A DNA stretch of 64,000 nucleotides, from contig NZ_OCNK01000005.1 in assembly GCF_900230285.1 (NCBI RefSeq), positions 269,538 to 333,537 of the forward strand, written 5' to 3'. Below are positions 35,948 through 44,303 of the stretch, one piece after another (position 1 is the first letter of the stretch; each line of letters opens with the position of its first letter). This stretch comes from Blastococcus haudaquaticus (lineage in GTDB: Bacteria > Actinomycetota > Actinomycetes > Mycobacteriales > Geodermatophilaceae). Below the pieces are notes generated by a model. The model was given only the letters and a program-made list of their open reading frames with translations, searched no databases and was not told the origin of the DNA. The position numbers were made by a program, and so were the translations under genes.

Positions 35948-37147
35948 GTGACCGCCCCCAGCCCCGACTTCTACGCCATCGACGAGCTCCTGGAGCCGGC
36001 GGACATCGAGATCCGCGACCGGGTGCGCGCCTTCTGCGAGCAGGAGGTGACCCCACGCATCAACGAGTACTGGGACCGCGCGGAGTTCCCCTTCGAGCTG
36101 GTGCCGAAGCTGGCCGGGCTCGGCATCGTCGGCGGCACGATCGAGGGCTACGGCTGCCCCGGGATGAGCAACGTCGCCGCCGGGCTGGTGGCGGCCGAGC
36201 TGGCCCGCTGCGACGGCAGCGTCGGGACGTTCAACGGCGTGCACAGCTTCCTGGCGATGCAGTCCATCGCCGTCCTCGGCTCCGAGGAGCAGCGCGAGCG
36301 CTTCCTGCCCGCCATGGCACGGCTGGAGAAGATCGGCGCCTTCGGGCTCACCGAGCCCAAGCACGGCTCCGACGCCGTCGGACTGGAGACCTCCGCCCGC
36401 CGCGACGGCGACACCTATGTGCTCAACGGTCAGAAGAAGTGGATCGGCAACGGCTCCATCGCCGACCACGTGATCATCTGGGCGCGCGGGGAGGACGGCG
36501 CGGTCGGCGGCTACGTCGTCGAGACGGGTGGCAGGGAGGGCTCGCTGCCTGGTTACGAGGCGACCGTGATGACGGGCAAGACCGCACTGCGCGCCGTGTG
36601 GCAGGCCGAGATCACGCTGACCGACGTCCGCGTGCCGGTCGAGAACAAGCTCGCCGAGTGCCACTCCTTCACGGACGTGTCCCGGATGCTGGACCGCACC
36701 CGGTACACCGTGGCGTGGCGGGCGCTGGGGCTGGCGACCGCGTCCTACGAGCTGGCCCTCGCCCACGCGCTGCAGCGCGAGCAGTTCGGCCAGCCCATCG
36801 CCGGGTTCCAGCTCGTGCAGGACAAGCTGGCCCGGATGCTGGCCGAGATCACGTCGATGCAGCTGATGTGCTGGCGGCTGTCGAAGCTGGCGGACGCGGG
36901 GCGGATGACCGCGGCGATGGCGTCGCTGGCGAAGATGAACCACGCCGCCAAGGCACGCGCGATCGTGGCCGACGCCCGCGACATCCTGGGCGGCGACGGG
37001 ATCCTGCTGGAGCACCACGTCGCCCGGCATCACGCCGACATGGAGGCGATCTTCACCTTCGAGGGCACCGACTCGGTGCAGGCACTCATCGTGGGCCGGG
37101 CGATCACCGGCCTGTCGGCCATCAGCGGACGCAAGCCCGCCCGCTGA
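35948..37147 (+). CDS. Acyl-CoA dehydrogenase, glutaryl-CoA dehydrogenase-like
   Basis: A 399-residue FAD enzyme of acyl-CoA oxidation. FGLTEPKHGSDAV and YVLNGQKKWIGNGSIAD bind FAD and substrate; the catalytic glutamate is in IFTFEGTDSVQALIVGRAITGLSAI, the placement used by glutaryl-CoA, short-branched-chain and isovaleryl-CoA groups; the surrounding pattern (EGT...ALIVGRAITGxxA) is typical of GcdH. Residues that enable decarboxylation cannot be confirmed by eye, so other substrates are possible. GTG 35948 is chosen since similarity begins about 15 residues later. It stands as a single gene. Confidence 0.88.
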   Translation: MTAPSPDFYAIDELLEPADIEIRDRVRAFCEQEVTPRINEYWDRAEFPFELVPKLAGLGIVGGTIEGYGCPGMSNVAAGLVAAELARCDGSVGTFNGVHSFLAMQSIAVLGSEEQRERFLPAMARLEKIGAFGLTEPKHGSDAVGLETSARRDGDTYVLNGQKKWIGNGSIADHVIIWARGEDGAVGGYVVETGGREGSLPGYEATVMTGKTALRAVWQAEITLTDVRVPVENKLAECHSFTDVSRMLDRTRYTVAWRALGLATASYELALAHALQREQFGQPIAGFQLVQDKLARMLAEITSMQLMCWRLSKLADAGRMTAAMASLAKMNHAAKARAIVADARDILGGDGILLEHHVARHHADMEAIFTFEGTDSVQALIVGRAITGLSAISGRKPAR

Positions 37148-37159
37148 GAGCGCCCGGGA

Positions 37160-37423
37160 TCAGCGCGACGACGTCGACAGGGGCTTGGCCGCGGCGGTGG
37201 CCCGCAGGCACTCCGGGCAGGCGGTGCGCCCACTGCCCACGCGCTCCCACTTCTGCGATCCCCAGACCTGCACGATCGCGCCGCAGACGGCCAGCTCCAC
37301 CTCCCCGTCCAGTTCGGCGGTCGGGCGGTGCGCCTCGACGGCGTGCCAGGGATGGCTGTCCTCTGCGGTGTCCCCGCGCGACCAGCGGTCCGGCCTCGCG
37401 AAGCCCACGGCATACGTCTCCAC
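37160..37423 (-). CDS. Small CxxC protein of unknown function
   Basis: An 87-residue protein with the pattern ELAVCGAIVQVWGSQKWERVGSGRTACPECLRAT, giving one cysteine and a later CPEC pair, as in small actinobacterial zinc-ribbon-like hypothetical proteins. GTG 37423 is used because GGGATC lies just upstream; a TTG at 37456 would add 11 residues. It lies convergent to the acyl-CoA dehydrogenase and divergent from the hemerythrin gene. No function can be assigned. Confidence 0.6.
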   Translation of the reverse strand: METYAVGFARPDRWSRGDTAEDSHPWHAVEAHRPTAELDGEVELAVCGAIVQVWGSQKWERVGSGRTACPECLRATAAAKPLSTSSR

Positions 37424-37558
37424 GGGATCCCTGTGCCCCAGCGCACAGCCGGTCAATCACCCCGTCCGGGCAGCAGCGGCCGATCAGGGGCCGGATCGTG
37501 TGGGCGGCACCGGTGCCGGGCATCACCACGGGACGGACCGCCGTCCCGAGGAGTGGCC

Positions 37559-38137
37559 ATGACAAACACCGAGCGCGACGTGGTGGACCTGCTGTCCGCC
37601 GACCACCGCGAGTTCGACCGCATCTTCCGCGAGCTCGAGCAGCTGCGCGGAGCCACCGGCCCCGACGTGGTGCAGCGCAAGCGCGAGCTCGTCGACGAGG
37701 TGACCATCGGCCTGGCCCAGCACTCCGTGGCCGAGGAGACCCAGGTCTACCCGCTCGTGGAGGAGCAGCTGGACGCGGAGGAGGCGGAGCACTCCAAGGA
37801 GGAGCACGCCGAGGCCGAGGAGACGATGAAGCGGCTCGAGCGGATGGACGCCGGCGACCCGGAGTTCGACGCGGTCGTGGCGCACCTGATCGGGGAGATC
37901 CGCCACCACGTCGAGCACGAGGAGGGCCGGATGTTCGCCGCCCTCCGGGCGAACCTCAGCCGCGGCCAGTTGGTCGAGCTGGCCGGCAAGGTCGAGTCGG
38001 TCAAGAAGTTCGCCCCGACCCGCCCGCACCCCCTGACGCCCAACGACGCGACCGTGCGGCGCGTCGCCGCGCCTCTCGCGGGCCTGCTCGACCACCTGCG
38101 CGACGCCGTCAGCGGGCGGGGCAAGCGCGCGGACTGA
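37559..38137 (+). CDS. Hemerythrin HHE cation-binding domain protein
   Basis: A 192-residue protein with an N-terminal four-helix hemerythrin-like domain. Candidate iron ligands are H in SADHREFDRIF, H and E in AQHSVAEETQVYPLVEE, H in EEHAEAEE and H/H/E in IRHHVEHEEGRMF. A C-terminal basic extension (about 140-192) follows, with QLVELAGKVESVKKFAPTRPHP. Such proteins bind a di-iron centre and are linked to oxygen, peroxide or nitric oxide stress. ATG 37559 has a GAGGAG site. It appears to be monocistronic. Confidence 0.9.
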   Translation: MTNTERDVVDLLSADHREFDRIFRELEQLRGATGPDVVQRKRELVDEVTIGLAQHSVAEETQVYPLVEEQLDAEEAEHSKEEHAEAEETMKRLERMDAGDPEFDAVVAHLIGEIRHHVEHEEGRMFAALRANLSRGQLVELAGKVESVKKFAPTRPHPLTPNDATVRRVAAPLAGLLDHLRDAVSGRGKRAD

Positions 38138-38195
38138 CGGCACTACTCGGCGGTTCCCCGCGTTACCGTGCAGACGAGCGGAGAGAGGTGCGGGG

Positions 38196-38501
38196 ATGGA
38201 TCCGATCAGCCTGCTGGTGGGCGGGGCGTTGCTGGCGGTCGGCTTCGTCACCGGGCGTCTGGGGCGACGCCGTGCGGCCCCTCCCCCGCCGATGACCCCG
38301 CTGTGCGGCTGCGGCCACACGCTGAGCCAGCACGACCGGGAGACGCACACCTGCTACGCCGAGCTGCGGCGCGACAACTACGACAAGCGCGGCCGTTGGG
38401 CCGGCGTGAGCTGGGTCCCCTGCACCTGCCGCCAGTACGTGGGTCCCCGCCCGATCGACGAGGTGTTCGCACCCCGGCTGCTCCCGCCCGGCATCGACTG
38501 A
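38196..38501 (+). CDS. Small membrane-anchored cysteine-rich protein
   Basis: A 101-residue protein: an N-terminal hydrophobic segment (about 4-22) followed by a soluble part with a possible metal site, CGCGHTLSQHDRETHTCYAE and later CTCRQYVG. This spacing of four cysteines and two or three histidines suggests zinc binding. It has an AGAGAGG site upstream and lies 31 bases before the sortase gene, so it could share its message. Similar short proteins exist in actinobacteria but I know no function. Confidence 0.65.
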   Translation: MDPISLLVGGALLAVGFVTGRLGRRRAAPPPPMTPLCGCGHTLSQHDRETHTCYAELRRDNYDKRGRWAGVSWVPCTCRQYVGPRPIDEVFAPRLLPPGID

Positions 38502-38532
38502 CGCCCGGACGACGGGGACGGGGACGGCACCG

Positions 38533-39324
38533 ATGGAGACGGCCGCGCCCACCGGGCGGGGGATCGGACCGCCGGTCGAGCGCGGCGACCCCGTCGGATC
38601 GTTCATGCGCGGGCTGGGCGAGCTCATGGTCACCGCCGGCGCGATCGTCCTCCTCTTCGTGGTCTACGAGCTGTACGTGACCGACGTGATCAGCGAGCGC
38701 ACCCAGGACACCCTGAGCCGCGAGCTGCGCGAGGACTGGGGACGGCAGCCCGCTGCCGCCGCTCCTCCTGCGGAGCCTCCCGACGTACCGGTCGGCGAGG
38801 CGTTCGCCTTCCTGCACATCCCGCGCCTCGGCGAGGACTTCCCGCGGGCCGTCGTCCAGGGCACCGGGCAGGCCGAGCTGGCCGGCGGCCCCGGCCACTA
38901 CGTCGACACCGCGATGCCCGGCCAGCCGGGGAACATGGCCGTCGCCGGGCACCGGGTGGGCAAGGGCTCGCCGTTCCTGGACCTCGACCTGCTGCGTCCG
39001 GGCGACCCGATCGTCGTCGAGACCGCCGTCGCCTGGTACGAGTACCGCCTGCTCGGGGACCGGGCCACCGGCGACCTGTCCGTGGCGGTCGACGGCGTCC
39101 CCGGACGGCGGATCGTGGATCCCACGCAGATCGGCGTCATCGCGCCCGTCCCCGGGCAGCCGGGGGTCGCGCCCACGGCGTCCTACCTGACGCTCACCAC
39201 CTGCCACCCCAAGTACTCCGCCGAGGAGCGGCTGATCGTGCACGCGGTGCTCGCCGGCGCACCCGTGGCCCGCGCAGCGCTGCCGGACGGCCCCGCGGCC
39301 CTGCAGGAGTCCCCGTCCGACTGA
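38533..39324 (+). CDS. Class E sortase
   Basis: A 263-residue membrane-anchored transpeptidase. One transmembrane helix (about 32-50) is followed by a linker and a sortase barrel with catalytic H140 in AVAGHRVGKG, C224 in LTLTTCHPKYS and R233 in SAEERLIVHA. The TLTTCHP motif is typical of class E enzymes of high-GC actinobacteria, which prefer LAxTG signals. No protein with an LAxTG or LPxTG tail is encoded in the visible window, so it is probably the housekeeping sortase acting on distant substrates. Confidence 0.92.
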   Translation: METAAPTGRGIGPPVERGDPVGSFMRGLGELMVTAGAIVLLFVVYELYVTDVISERTQDTLSRELREDWGRQPAAAAPPAEPPDVPVGEAFAFLHIPRLGEDFPRAVVQGTGQAELAGGPGHYVDTAMPGQPGNMAVAGHRVGKGSPFLDLDLLRPGDPIVVETAVAWYEYRLLGDRATGDLSVAVDGVPGRRIVDPTQIGVIAPVPGQPGVAPTASYLTLTTCHPKYSAEERLIVHAVLAGAPVARAALPDGPAALQESPSD

Positions 39325-39353
39325 CGCCGGCCGTCGGCGGGCATGGAGGGGGC

Positions 39354-40097
39354 ATGGACGGACGCCTCGACCCTCGCGCCGCCCGACGTCGTGCCCTGGT
39401 CCTGGCCGCGACCGAGCCGGCGCGGACACTGCTCAGCGCCGGCGGGGCCGCGGCCGCCGCGCTGCCCCTGCTCCGCTGGGCGCCGCGCGGTGAGCGCCAT
39501 CCGGTGCTCGTCCTGCCGGGGCTGCTGGCGTCCGACGCCTCCACCCAGGTGCTGCGCACGTGGATCGGGCGCCTGGGCTATCCGGTCGTCGGCTGGGCGC
39601 TGGGACGCAACCGCGGGCCCAGCCAGGAGATCGACGACGAGCTCCCCCGGCTCCTCGACCGCCTGTCCGGCGAGCACGGGACCGCGGTGAGCATCGTGGG
39701 CTGGAGCCTGGGCGGGATCTTCGCCCGTCGCCTCGCCCGCACGGCGCCGCGCCAGGTCCGCCAGGTCGTCTCGCTGGGATCGCCGTTCGCCTCCACGCAG
39801 CCGTGGGTGACCGGGCCGTCGCGGTCACCCCGGCGGTCCCTCGCCCGTCCGCTGCCGGTCCCGAGCACCGCCGTCTACTCCAGGTGGGACGGCGTCGTGG
39901 ACTGGCGCGCCTGCCGTCAGGAGGCCGGTCCCGCCAGCGAGAACGTCGCCGTGCACAGCAGCCACCTGGGCATGGGGCACGACCCCGCCGTCCTGTGGGT
40001 GGTGGCCGACCGGCTCGCCCAGCCGCGGCACGACTGGCGGCCCTTCGCACGCCCGAGCCGCTTCGGCCTCGGGACGCTCTTCCCGGCCGAGAGCTGA
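39354..40097 (+). CDS. Alpha/beta-hydrolase (lipase/esterase-like)
   Basis: A 247-residue alpha/beta-hydrolase. The nucleophile elbow is GWSLGG (S118), an acid may be D180 in YSRWDGVVD, and the histidine H204 or H209 is in HSSHLGMGHDP, a normal order for the triad. LVLPGLLASDASTQVLRTWIGRLGY resembles bacterial triacylglycerol lipases and PGAP1-like proteins, with the oxyanion region after the first strand. No signal peptide is seen, so it acts inside the cell or at the membrane. The substrate is unknown. Confidence 0.82.
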   Translation: MDGRLDPRAARRRALVLAATEPARTLLSAGGAAAAALPLLRWAPRGERHPVLVLPGLLASDASTQVLRTWIGRLGYPVVGWALGRNRGPSQEIDDELPRLLDRLSGEHGTAVSIVGWSLGGIFARRLARTAPRQVRQVVSLGSPFASTQPWVTGPSRSPRRSLARPLPVPSTAVYSRWDGVVDWRACRQEAGPASENVAVHSSHLGMGHDPAVLWVVADRLAQPRHDWRPFARPSRFGLGTLFPAES

Positions 40098-40117
40098 CAC
40101 GGGGACGCCCCCCGGGC

Positions 40118-40573
40118 TCAGTCCTCGCCGACCGCCAGGTCGGCCAGCGCGCGGACCAGCGCCGCCACCCGGTCGGGACCCAGCGAGCGCGCGAGCGCCT
40201 GCTCGTGGGCGCGCACGAGTGCCTCCAGCCGCGCCAGCCGGATGCGCCCGGGCTCGGACAGGTGCACGACGACCTTCCGCCCGTCGTGCGGGTCGGGCAG
40301 CCGGTAGGCGAGGGCGGCGTCGACCGCGCCGTCGACCAGGCGGGTCAGCGTCGGCGGCGGCAGGTGCAGGGCGGCCACCAGCTCGCCCATCGACCGGCCA
40401 CCGGGGCCGGCCAGGGAGCGCAGCAGCCGGTAGCCGTCGAGGGTGGACCCGTCCTCGGCCAGGACCGCCCCGACCTCACGGGCCACCCGGCGCTGCGTGA
40501 CCGTGAGCAGCTCGACGAGGGCGTCCGACACCCGGACGGGCGGTCCGGTGGCAGCATCTGCGCCCGGCACCAT
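40118..40573 (-). CDS. MarR family regulator of the amide locus
   Basis: A 151-residue winged-helix regulator: VSDALVELLTVTQRRVAREVG at the start, the recognition region GRSMGELVAALHLPPPTLTRLVDGAV and the wing LPDPHDGRKVVVHLSEPG are typical MarR features. It is divergent from the AmiC-like gene with only 20 bp between the start codons, and the two putative -10 boxes overlap, so binding here would control both. In Mycobacterium smegmatis the inducible acetamidase is governed by AmiA and AmiC; this pair looks analogous, by inference from layout. Confidence 0.85.
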   Translation of the reverse strand: MVPGADAATGPPVRVSDALVELLTVTQRRVAREVGAVLAEDGSTLDGYRLLRSLAGPGGRSMGELVAALHLPPPTLTRLVDGAVDAALAYRLPDPHDGRKVVVHLSEPGRIRLARLEALVRAHEQALARSLGPDRVAALVRALADLAVGED

Positions 40574-40579
40574 GGCCGC

Positions 40580-40587
40580 ACCATACT
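40580..40587. promoter_or_regulatory. Overlapping divergent leaderless promoters
   Basis: On the plus strand CATACT (40582-40587) ends six bases before the ATG at 40594; on the minus strand TATGGT (40585-40580) ends six bases before the ATG at 40573. Both spacings match leaderless transcripts starting at the ATG. The two -10 boxes share four base pairs, so only one polymerase could bind at a time. The -35 regions would lie inside the opposing genes. Confidence 0.55.
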
Positions 40588-40593
40588 CAGGGG

Positions 40594-41637
40594 ATGCCGA
40601 GCCAACCCGGACTCCTGGACCCCTGGGAGGTCCTGCTGTCCGGCCCCCGGCCGGACGTCGTCCGCGTCGGCCTGGCCGTCCCGCTGTCGGGCCCGCTGGC
40701 GATGACCGCCCCCTCGGCGCTCGACCTCGCGGGCCTCGCCGCGGACGAGGTGAACGCCGCCGGCGGGGTCGGCGGCCGGCCGGTGGAGCTCGTCGCGGTC
40801 GACTCCGGCCGCGCCCCGGACGTGGTGGCCGCCGAGGCCGCGATGCTCTCCCGCGCCGGCGTCTTCGAGCTCCTGGTCGGGTTCCACACCAGCGACGTCC
40901 ACCGGGCGTTGGAGAACGCCCTCCCCCCGGACGTCCGCTACGTCTACACGCCCCCGCACGAGGGCGGTCGGCACCGCCCCGGTGTGGTGCGGATCGGCGC
41001 CTCACCCCTGGAGCAGCACGCCGGCGCCGTCGCCTGGCTCGTCCGGAACCGCCGGGCCCGTCGCTGGGCCCTGGTCGGCACCGACTACGTCTGGCCCCGG
41101 GCGGTGCACCGCGCCGCGCACCGCGTGCTCGCCGAGACCGGCGGGTACGTCGCGGCCGAGGCACTGGTGCCCTTCGGCCCGGGCGACGTCGGTCCGCTCC
41201 TGGACCTGGTCACGCGGAGCCGGGCGGACGCCGTGCTCCTGAGCCTCGTGGGCCGTGACCTGGTGGCGTTCAACCGGGAGTTCACGCGGGCCGGGCTCGA
41301 CCGGCGGGTGGTGCGGCTCTCCGGCGCACTCGAGGAGAACGGGCTCTACGCACTGGGCGGCGACGTCACGGGGAGCCTCTTCGCCTGCATGCCGTCCTAC
41401 GCCGCCGCGGACGACGGCGCCGACGAGGGGCAGCTGGCCCTGGAGGAACGGCACGCGCGCCGGTCGGGGCCCGGCGCTCCCGTGGTGTGCGCGTATGCGC
41501 GCGGCGTCTACGACGGGGTGCGACGGGCCGCTGCGCTGGCCGACGGCCGTCCGGGTCGAGCCCGCCGGGCGTCTCCCCGGCTGGCCCGGGCGGACGGGCT
41601 GGCCTTCCGCGAGCTGACCGGGACGTCGCGCGGCTGA
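40594..41637 (+). CDS. AmiC-like cytosolic amide-binding sensor protein
   Basis: A 347-residue periplasmic-binding-protein fold of the AmiC/Leu-Ile-Val group: VVRVGLAVPLSGPLAMTAPSALDLAGLAADEVNAAGGVGGRPVELV opens domain 1. There is no signal peptide or lipobox, so it stays in the cytosol like Pseudomonas AmiC, which senses amides. No ABC permease or ATPase genes are nearby; instead an amide-type permease and acetamidase follow, and a MarR gene is divergent. It most probably senses acetamide or a related amide and modifies regulation. A leaderless start at ATG 40594 is inferred. Confidence 0.8.
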   Translation: MPSQPGLLDPWEVLLSGPRPDVVRVGLAVPLSGPLAMTAPSALDLAGLAADEVNAAGGVGGRPVELVAVDSGRAPDVVAAEAAMLSRAGVFELLVGFHTSDVHRALENALPPDVRYVYTPPHEGGRHRPGVVRIGASPLEQHAGAVAWLVRNRRARRWALVGTDYVWPRAVHRAAHRVLAETGGYVAAEALVPFGPGDVGPLLDLVTRSRADAVLLSLVGRDLVAFNREFTRAGLDRRVVRLSGALEENGLYALGGDVTGSLFACMPSYAAADDGADEGQLALEERHARRSGPGAPVVCAYARGVYDGVRRAAALADGRPGRARRASPRLARADGLAFRELTGTSRG

Positions 41638-41644
41638 ATCGTTA

Positions 41645-41658
41645 CTTCCACATGGAAG
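41645..41658. promoter_or_regulatory. Candidate operator upstream of the permease-acetamidase pair
   Basis: The palindrome CTTCCA-CA-TGGAAG lies just after the sensor gene and 67 bp before the permease start. It is a plausible regulator site for the permease-acetamidase unit, but which protein binds is not known. Confidence 0.5.
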
Positions 41659-41724
41659 CAGTTCGTCCTACTCTCCTCCCGGCCCGGCTCAGCGCCGGAG
41701 GGTGAGAGACGTAGGAGCCCCGTG

Positions 41725-43170
41725 ATGAGCGAACACCGCACCACCGACCCGGCCGGCCCGGTCCCCGGCGCCGCCCGGGGACCGATCCCGGCCACCGGCG
41801 ACCCAGGCGTCGAGGCGTTCGGCTACCGCCAGGAGCTGAAGCGCACCCTCAGCTTCACCGACCTGCTGGTCTACGGGCTGGTCTTCATGGTCCCGATCGC
41901 CCCGTTCGGCATCTTCGGCGGCGTCTTCCAGGCCTCCGGCGGAATGGTCGCCCTCGCCTACGCGATCGGCATGCTGGCGATGGCGTTCACAGCGGCGTCG
42001 TACTCGCAGATGTCGCGCGCCTTCCCGATGGCCGGCTCGGTCTACACGTACGCCGGACGGGGCGTCGCGCAGCCGGTCGGCTTCATCGCCGGCTGGATGA
42101 TCCTGCTCGACTACGTGCTCGTCCCGGGCCTGCTCTACCTGATCGCCTCGGTCGCGATGAACTCGATCTACGAGTCGGTCCCGGTCTGGGTCTGGCTGGT
42201 CGCGTTCGTCGTCCTCAACACGATCGTCAACTACTTCGGCATCGAGTTCACGGCGCGGGTGAACCGGATCATGCTGGTCGGCGAGCTCATCGTGCTGGCC
42301 ATCTTCCTGGTCATCGGCGTCGTCGCGTTGGCCACCGGCGAGGGCCGGGGTTTTGACTTCTCGCCGGTCTACAACAGCGACACGTTCTCCCTCGAACTCG
42401 TCCTCGGGGCGGTCTCCATCGCGGTACTGAGCTTCCTCGGGTTCGACGGCATCTCGACCCTCGCCGAGGAGAACAAGGACGCCGCCCGCTCGCTGGGCAA
42501 GTCGATGATCGCGGCGCTCGTGCTCGCCGGGACGCTGTTCATCGTCCAGACCTGGGTCGCGGCGCTGCTCGTCCCCGACCCCGACACCCTCATCGCCGAG
42601 GGCGACGCGGCCGGGACGGCGTTCTACGACGCGGCCGAGGTCGCCGGCGGGGCCTGGCTGGGCACGCTCACCGCGGTCGCCACCGCGATCGCCTGGGGCT
42701 TCGCGAACTCCCTCGTCGCGCAGGCGGCCACCTCGCGGCTGCTGTTCGCGATGGCCCGCGACCGGCAGCTGCCGTCCGTCCTCGCCAGGATCGACCCGAA
42801 GCACCGCGTGCCGGTCAACGCCACCCTGTTCGTCGCGGTGATCTCCCTGGCCCTCGGCATCTACATGAGCCAGCGGGACGACGGCATCACGCTGCTGTCG
42901 ACCCTGGTCAACTTCGGCGCCCTCTCGGCCTTCCTGCTCCTGCACGTGTCGGTGGTCGTGCACTACCTCGTGCGCCGGAAGAGTCACGACTACTGGCGCC
43001 ACCTCGCCGTCCCGGTGATCGGTTTCGCGATCCTCGTGGCCGTCGTCGTCAATGCCGACGTCGCGGCGCAGACCCTGGGCTTCACCTGGCTCGGCATCGG
43101 GGTCGTGCTGCTCGTCGTCCTGCTCGCCACCGGGCGCAAGCCGGAGCTCAGGGCGGAGGAGAACCTGTGA
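41725..43170 (+). CDS. APC superfamily amino acid/amide permease
   Basis: A 481-residue transporter with about 12 transmembrane helices. The first helix region TLSFTDLLVYGLVFMVPIAPFGIFGGV, the SRAFPMAGSVYTYAGRG loop, FLGFDGISTLAEENKDAARSLGKS and SRLLFAMARDRQLPSVLARI are APC family hallmarks. It may import amides, amino acids or amines. ATG 41725 is preferred to the GTG at 41722 because AGGAG is seven bases from the ATG. Its stop overlaps the acetamidase start (GTGA), a strong hint that it imports the acetamidase substrate. Confidence 0.9.
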   Translation: MSEHRTTDPAGPVPGAARGPIPATGDPGVEAFGYRQELKRTLSFTDLLVYGLVFMVPIAPFGIFGGVFQASGGMVALAYAIGMLAMAFTAASYSQMSRAFPMAGSVYTYAGRGVAQPVGFIAGWMILLDYVLVPGLLYLIASVAMNSIYESVPVWVWLVAFVVLNTIVNYFGIEFTARVNRIMLVGELIVLAIFLVIGVVALATGEGRGFDFSPVYNSDTFSLELVLGAVSIAVLSFLGFDGISTLAEENKDAARSLGKSMIAALVLAGTLFIVQTWVAALLVPDPDTLIAEGDAAGTAFYDAAEVAGGAWLGTLTAVATAIAWGFANSLVAQAATSRLLFAMARDRQLPSVLARIDPKHRVPVNATLFVAVISLALGIYMSQRDDGITLLSTLVNFGALSAFLLLHVSVVVHYLVRRKSHDYWRHLAVPVIGFAILVAVVVNADVAAQTLGFTWLGIGVVLLVVLLATGRKPELRAEENL

Positions 43171-44201
43171 GCGACCTCGACGTCGTCCAGCTCGCGCCGA
43201 CACCGGAGCAGCTCCGGTACACCTTCGGCGCCGCGGAGCCACTCATCACGGTGCGGCCGGGCACGGTGGTCGAGCTGGCCACCGAGGACTGCTTCGGCGG
43301 CCGCGTGCGGAGCGCCGAGGACCTGCCCAGCCAGGTGTGCGAGTTCCCGTACCTGAACCCGGTGACCGGTCCGATCGCGGTCGAGGGAGCCGAGCCCGGC
43401 GACACGCTCGCCGTTCACCTGGTGGACATCGCACCCGCGCGCGACTGGGCGGTGTCGGCGACGTTCCCCCACTTCGGGGCCCTCACCGCCACGCACAGCA
43501 CGGCGATGCTGCACGAGCCGCTCGAGGAGGTCGTCTGGGTCTACGAGGTCGACCGCGACAGGGGGACCTGCCTGTTCCGCCCCCGGAGGGGCGGGCCGGA
43601 GATCGAGCTCCCGCTCGACCCGATGCACGGGACGATCGGCGTCGCCCCGGCCGGCGGCGAGGTGTTCGCGAGCATCACGCCCGGTGCGCACGGCGGGAAC
43701 ATGGACACCCCCGAGATGCGAGCCGGGACGACGGCCTACTTCGGCGTGAACGTGCCCGGGGGGCTGCTGTCCCTCGGTGACGGGCACTGCCGGCAGGGCG
43801 AGGGCGAGGTGTGCGGCACGGCGGTCGAGGCCGCCATGCGCACCGTCGTCGTCGTGGACCTGATCAAGGGCGGCGGCCCTGCAGCCACACAACCATGGCC
43901 GCGGATCGAGAGCGACGAGTTCCTCATGTCGACCGGGTCGACCCGGCCCCTCGAGGACGCCTACCGGGTGAGCCAGCACGACCTCGTCACCTGGGCCGCC
44001 GAGCTCACCGGCTGGGACAGCCTGGACGCCTACCAGCTGGTCAGCCAGGCGGGTCTCGCCCCGGCGGGCAACGTCGTGGACACCAACTACACGATGGTCG
44101 CGAAACTGGCGAAGCGGTTCCTGGGTCGCGACGCCGTCGTCGCCGACGGGACGCACGACCGGCTGCGGTCCACCGCTTCGGCCTACCTGTCCCAGCGCTG
44201 A
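43167..44201 (+). CDS. Acetamidase/formamidase family protein
   Basis: A 344-residue enzyme of the FmdA_AmdA family, which hydrolyses acetamide, formamide and short amides to ammonia and the acid; the inducible acetamidase of Mycobacterium smegmatis belongs to the same family. Recognisable stretches are AVHLVDIAPARDWAVSATFPHFGALT, DPMHGTIGVAP, PGAHGGNMDTPEM and SLGDGHCRQGEGEVCGTAVE. It is normally zinc-dependent and oligomeric. The GTG start overlaps the permease stop. With the AmiC-like sensor and MarR gene it forms an amide-use locus for nitrogen or carbon. Confidence 0.9.
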   Translation: MSDLDVVQLAPTPEQLRYTFGAAEPLITVRPGTVVELATEDCFGGRVRSAEDLPSQVCEFPYLNPVTGPIAVEGAEPGDTLAVHLVDIAPARDWAVSATFPHFGALTATHSTAMLHEPLEEVVWVYEVDRDRGTCLFRPRRGGPEIELPLDPMHGTIGVAPAGGEVFASITPGAHGGNMDTPEMRAGTTAYFGVNVPGGLLSLGDGHCRQGEGEVCGTAVEAAMRTVVVVDLIKGGGPAATQPWPRIESDEFLMSTGSTRPLEDAYRVSQHDLVTWAAELTGWDSLDAYQLVSQAGLAPAGNVVDTNYTMVAKLAKRFLGRDAVVADGTHDRLRSTASAYLSQR

Positions 44202-44303
44202 CGCCGGGCCGCCGGGTCGTCCGACGACGATCCGGCGGCTCTCCCAGCGGCTCGCGGCGCTCCGGCCCGGGCACGCTCCGCCCGGCGGCGGACCGAGCGG
44301 GGG

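Noticed and set aside
40594..41637. Branched-chain amino acid ABC transporter binding protein
   Set aside because: There is no signal peptide or lipobox and no permease or ATPase genes beside it; the cytosolic AmiC-type role fits the locus better.
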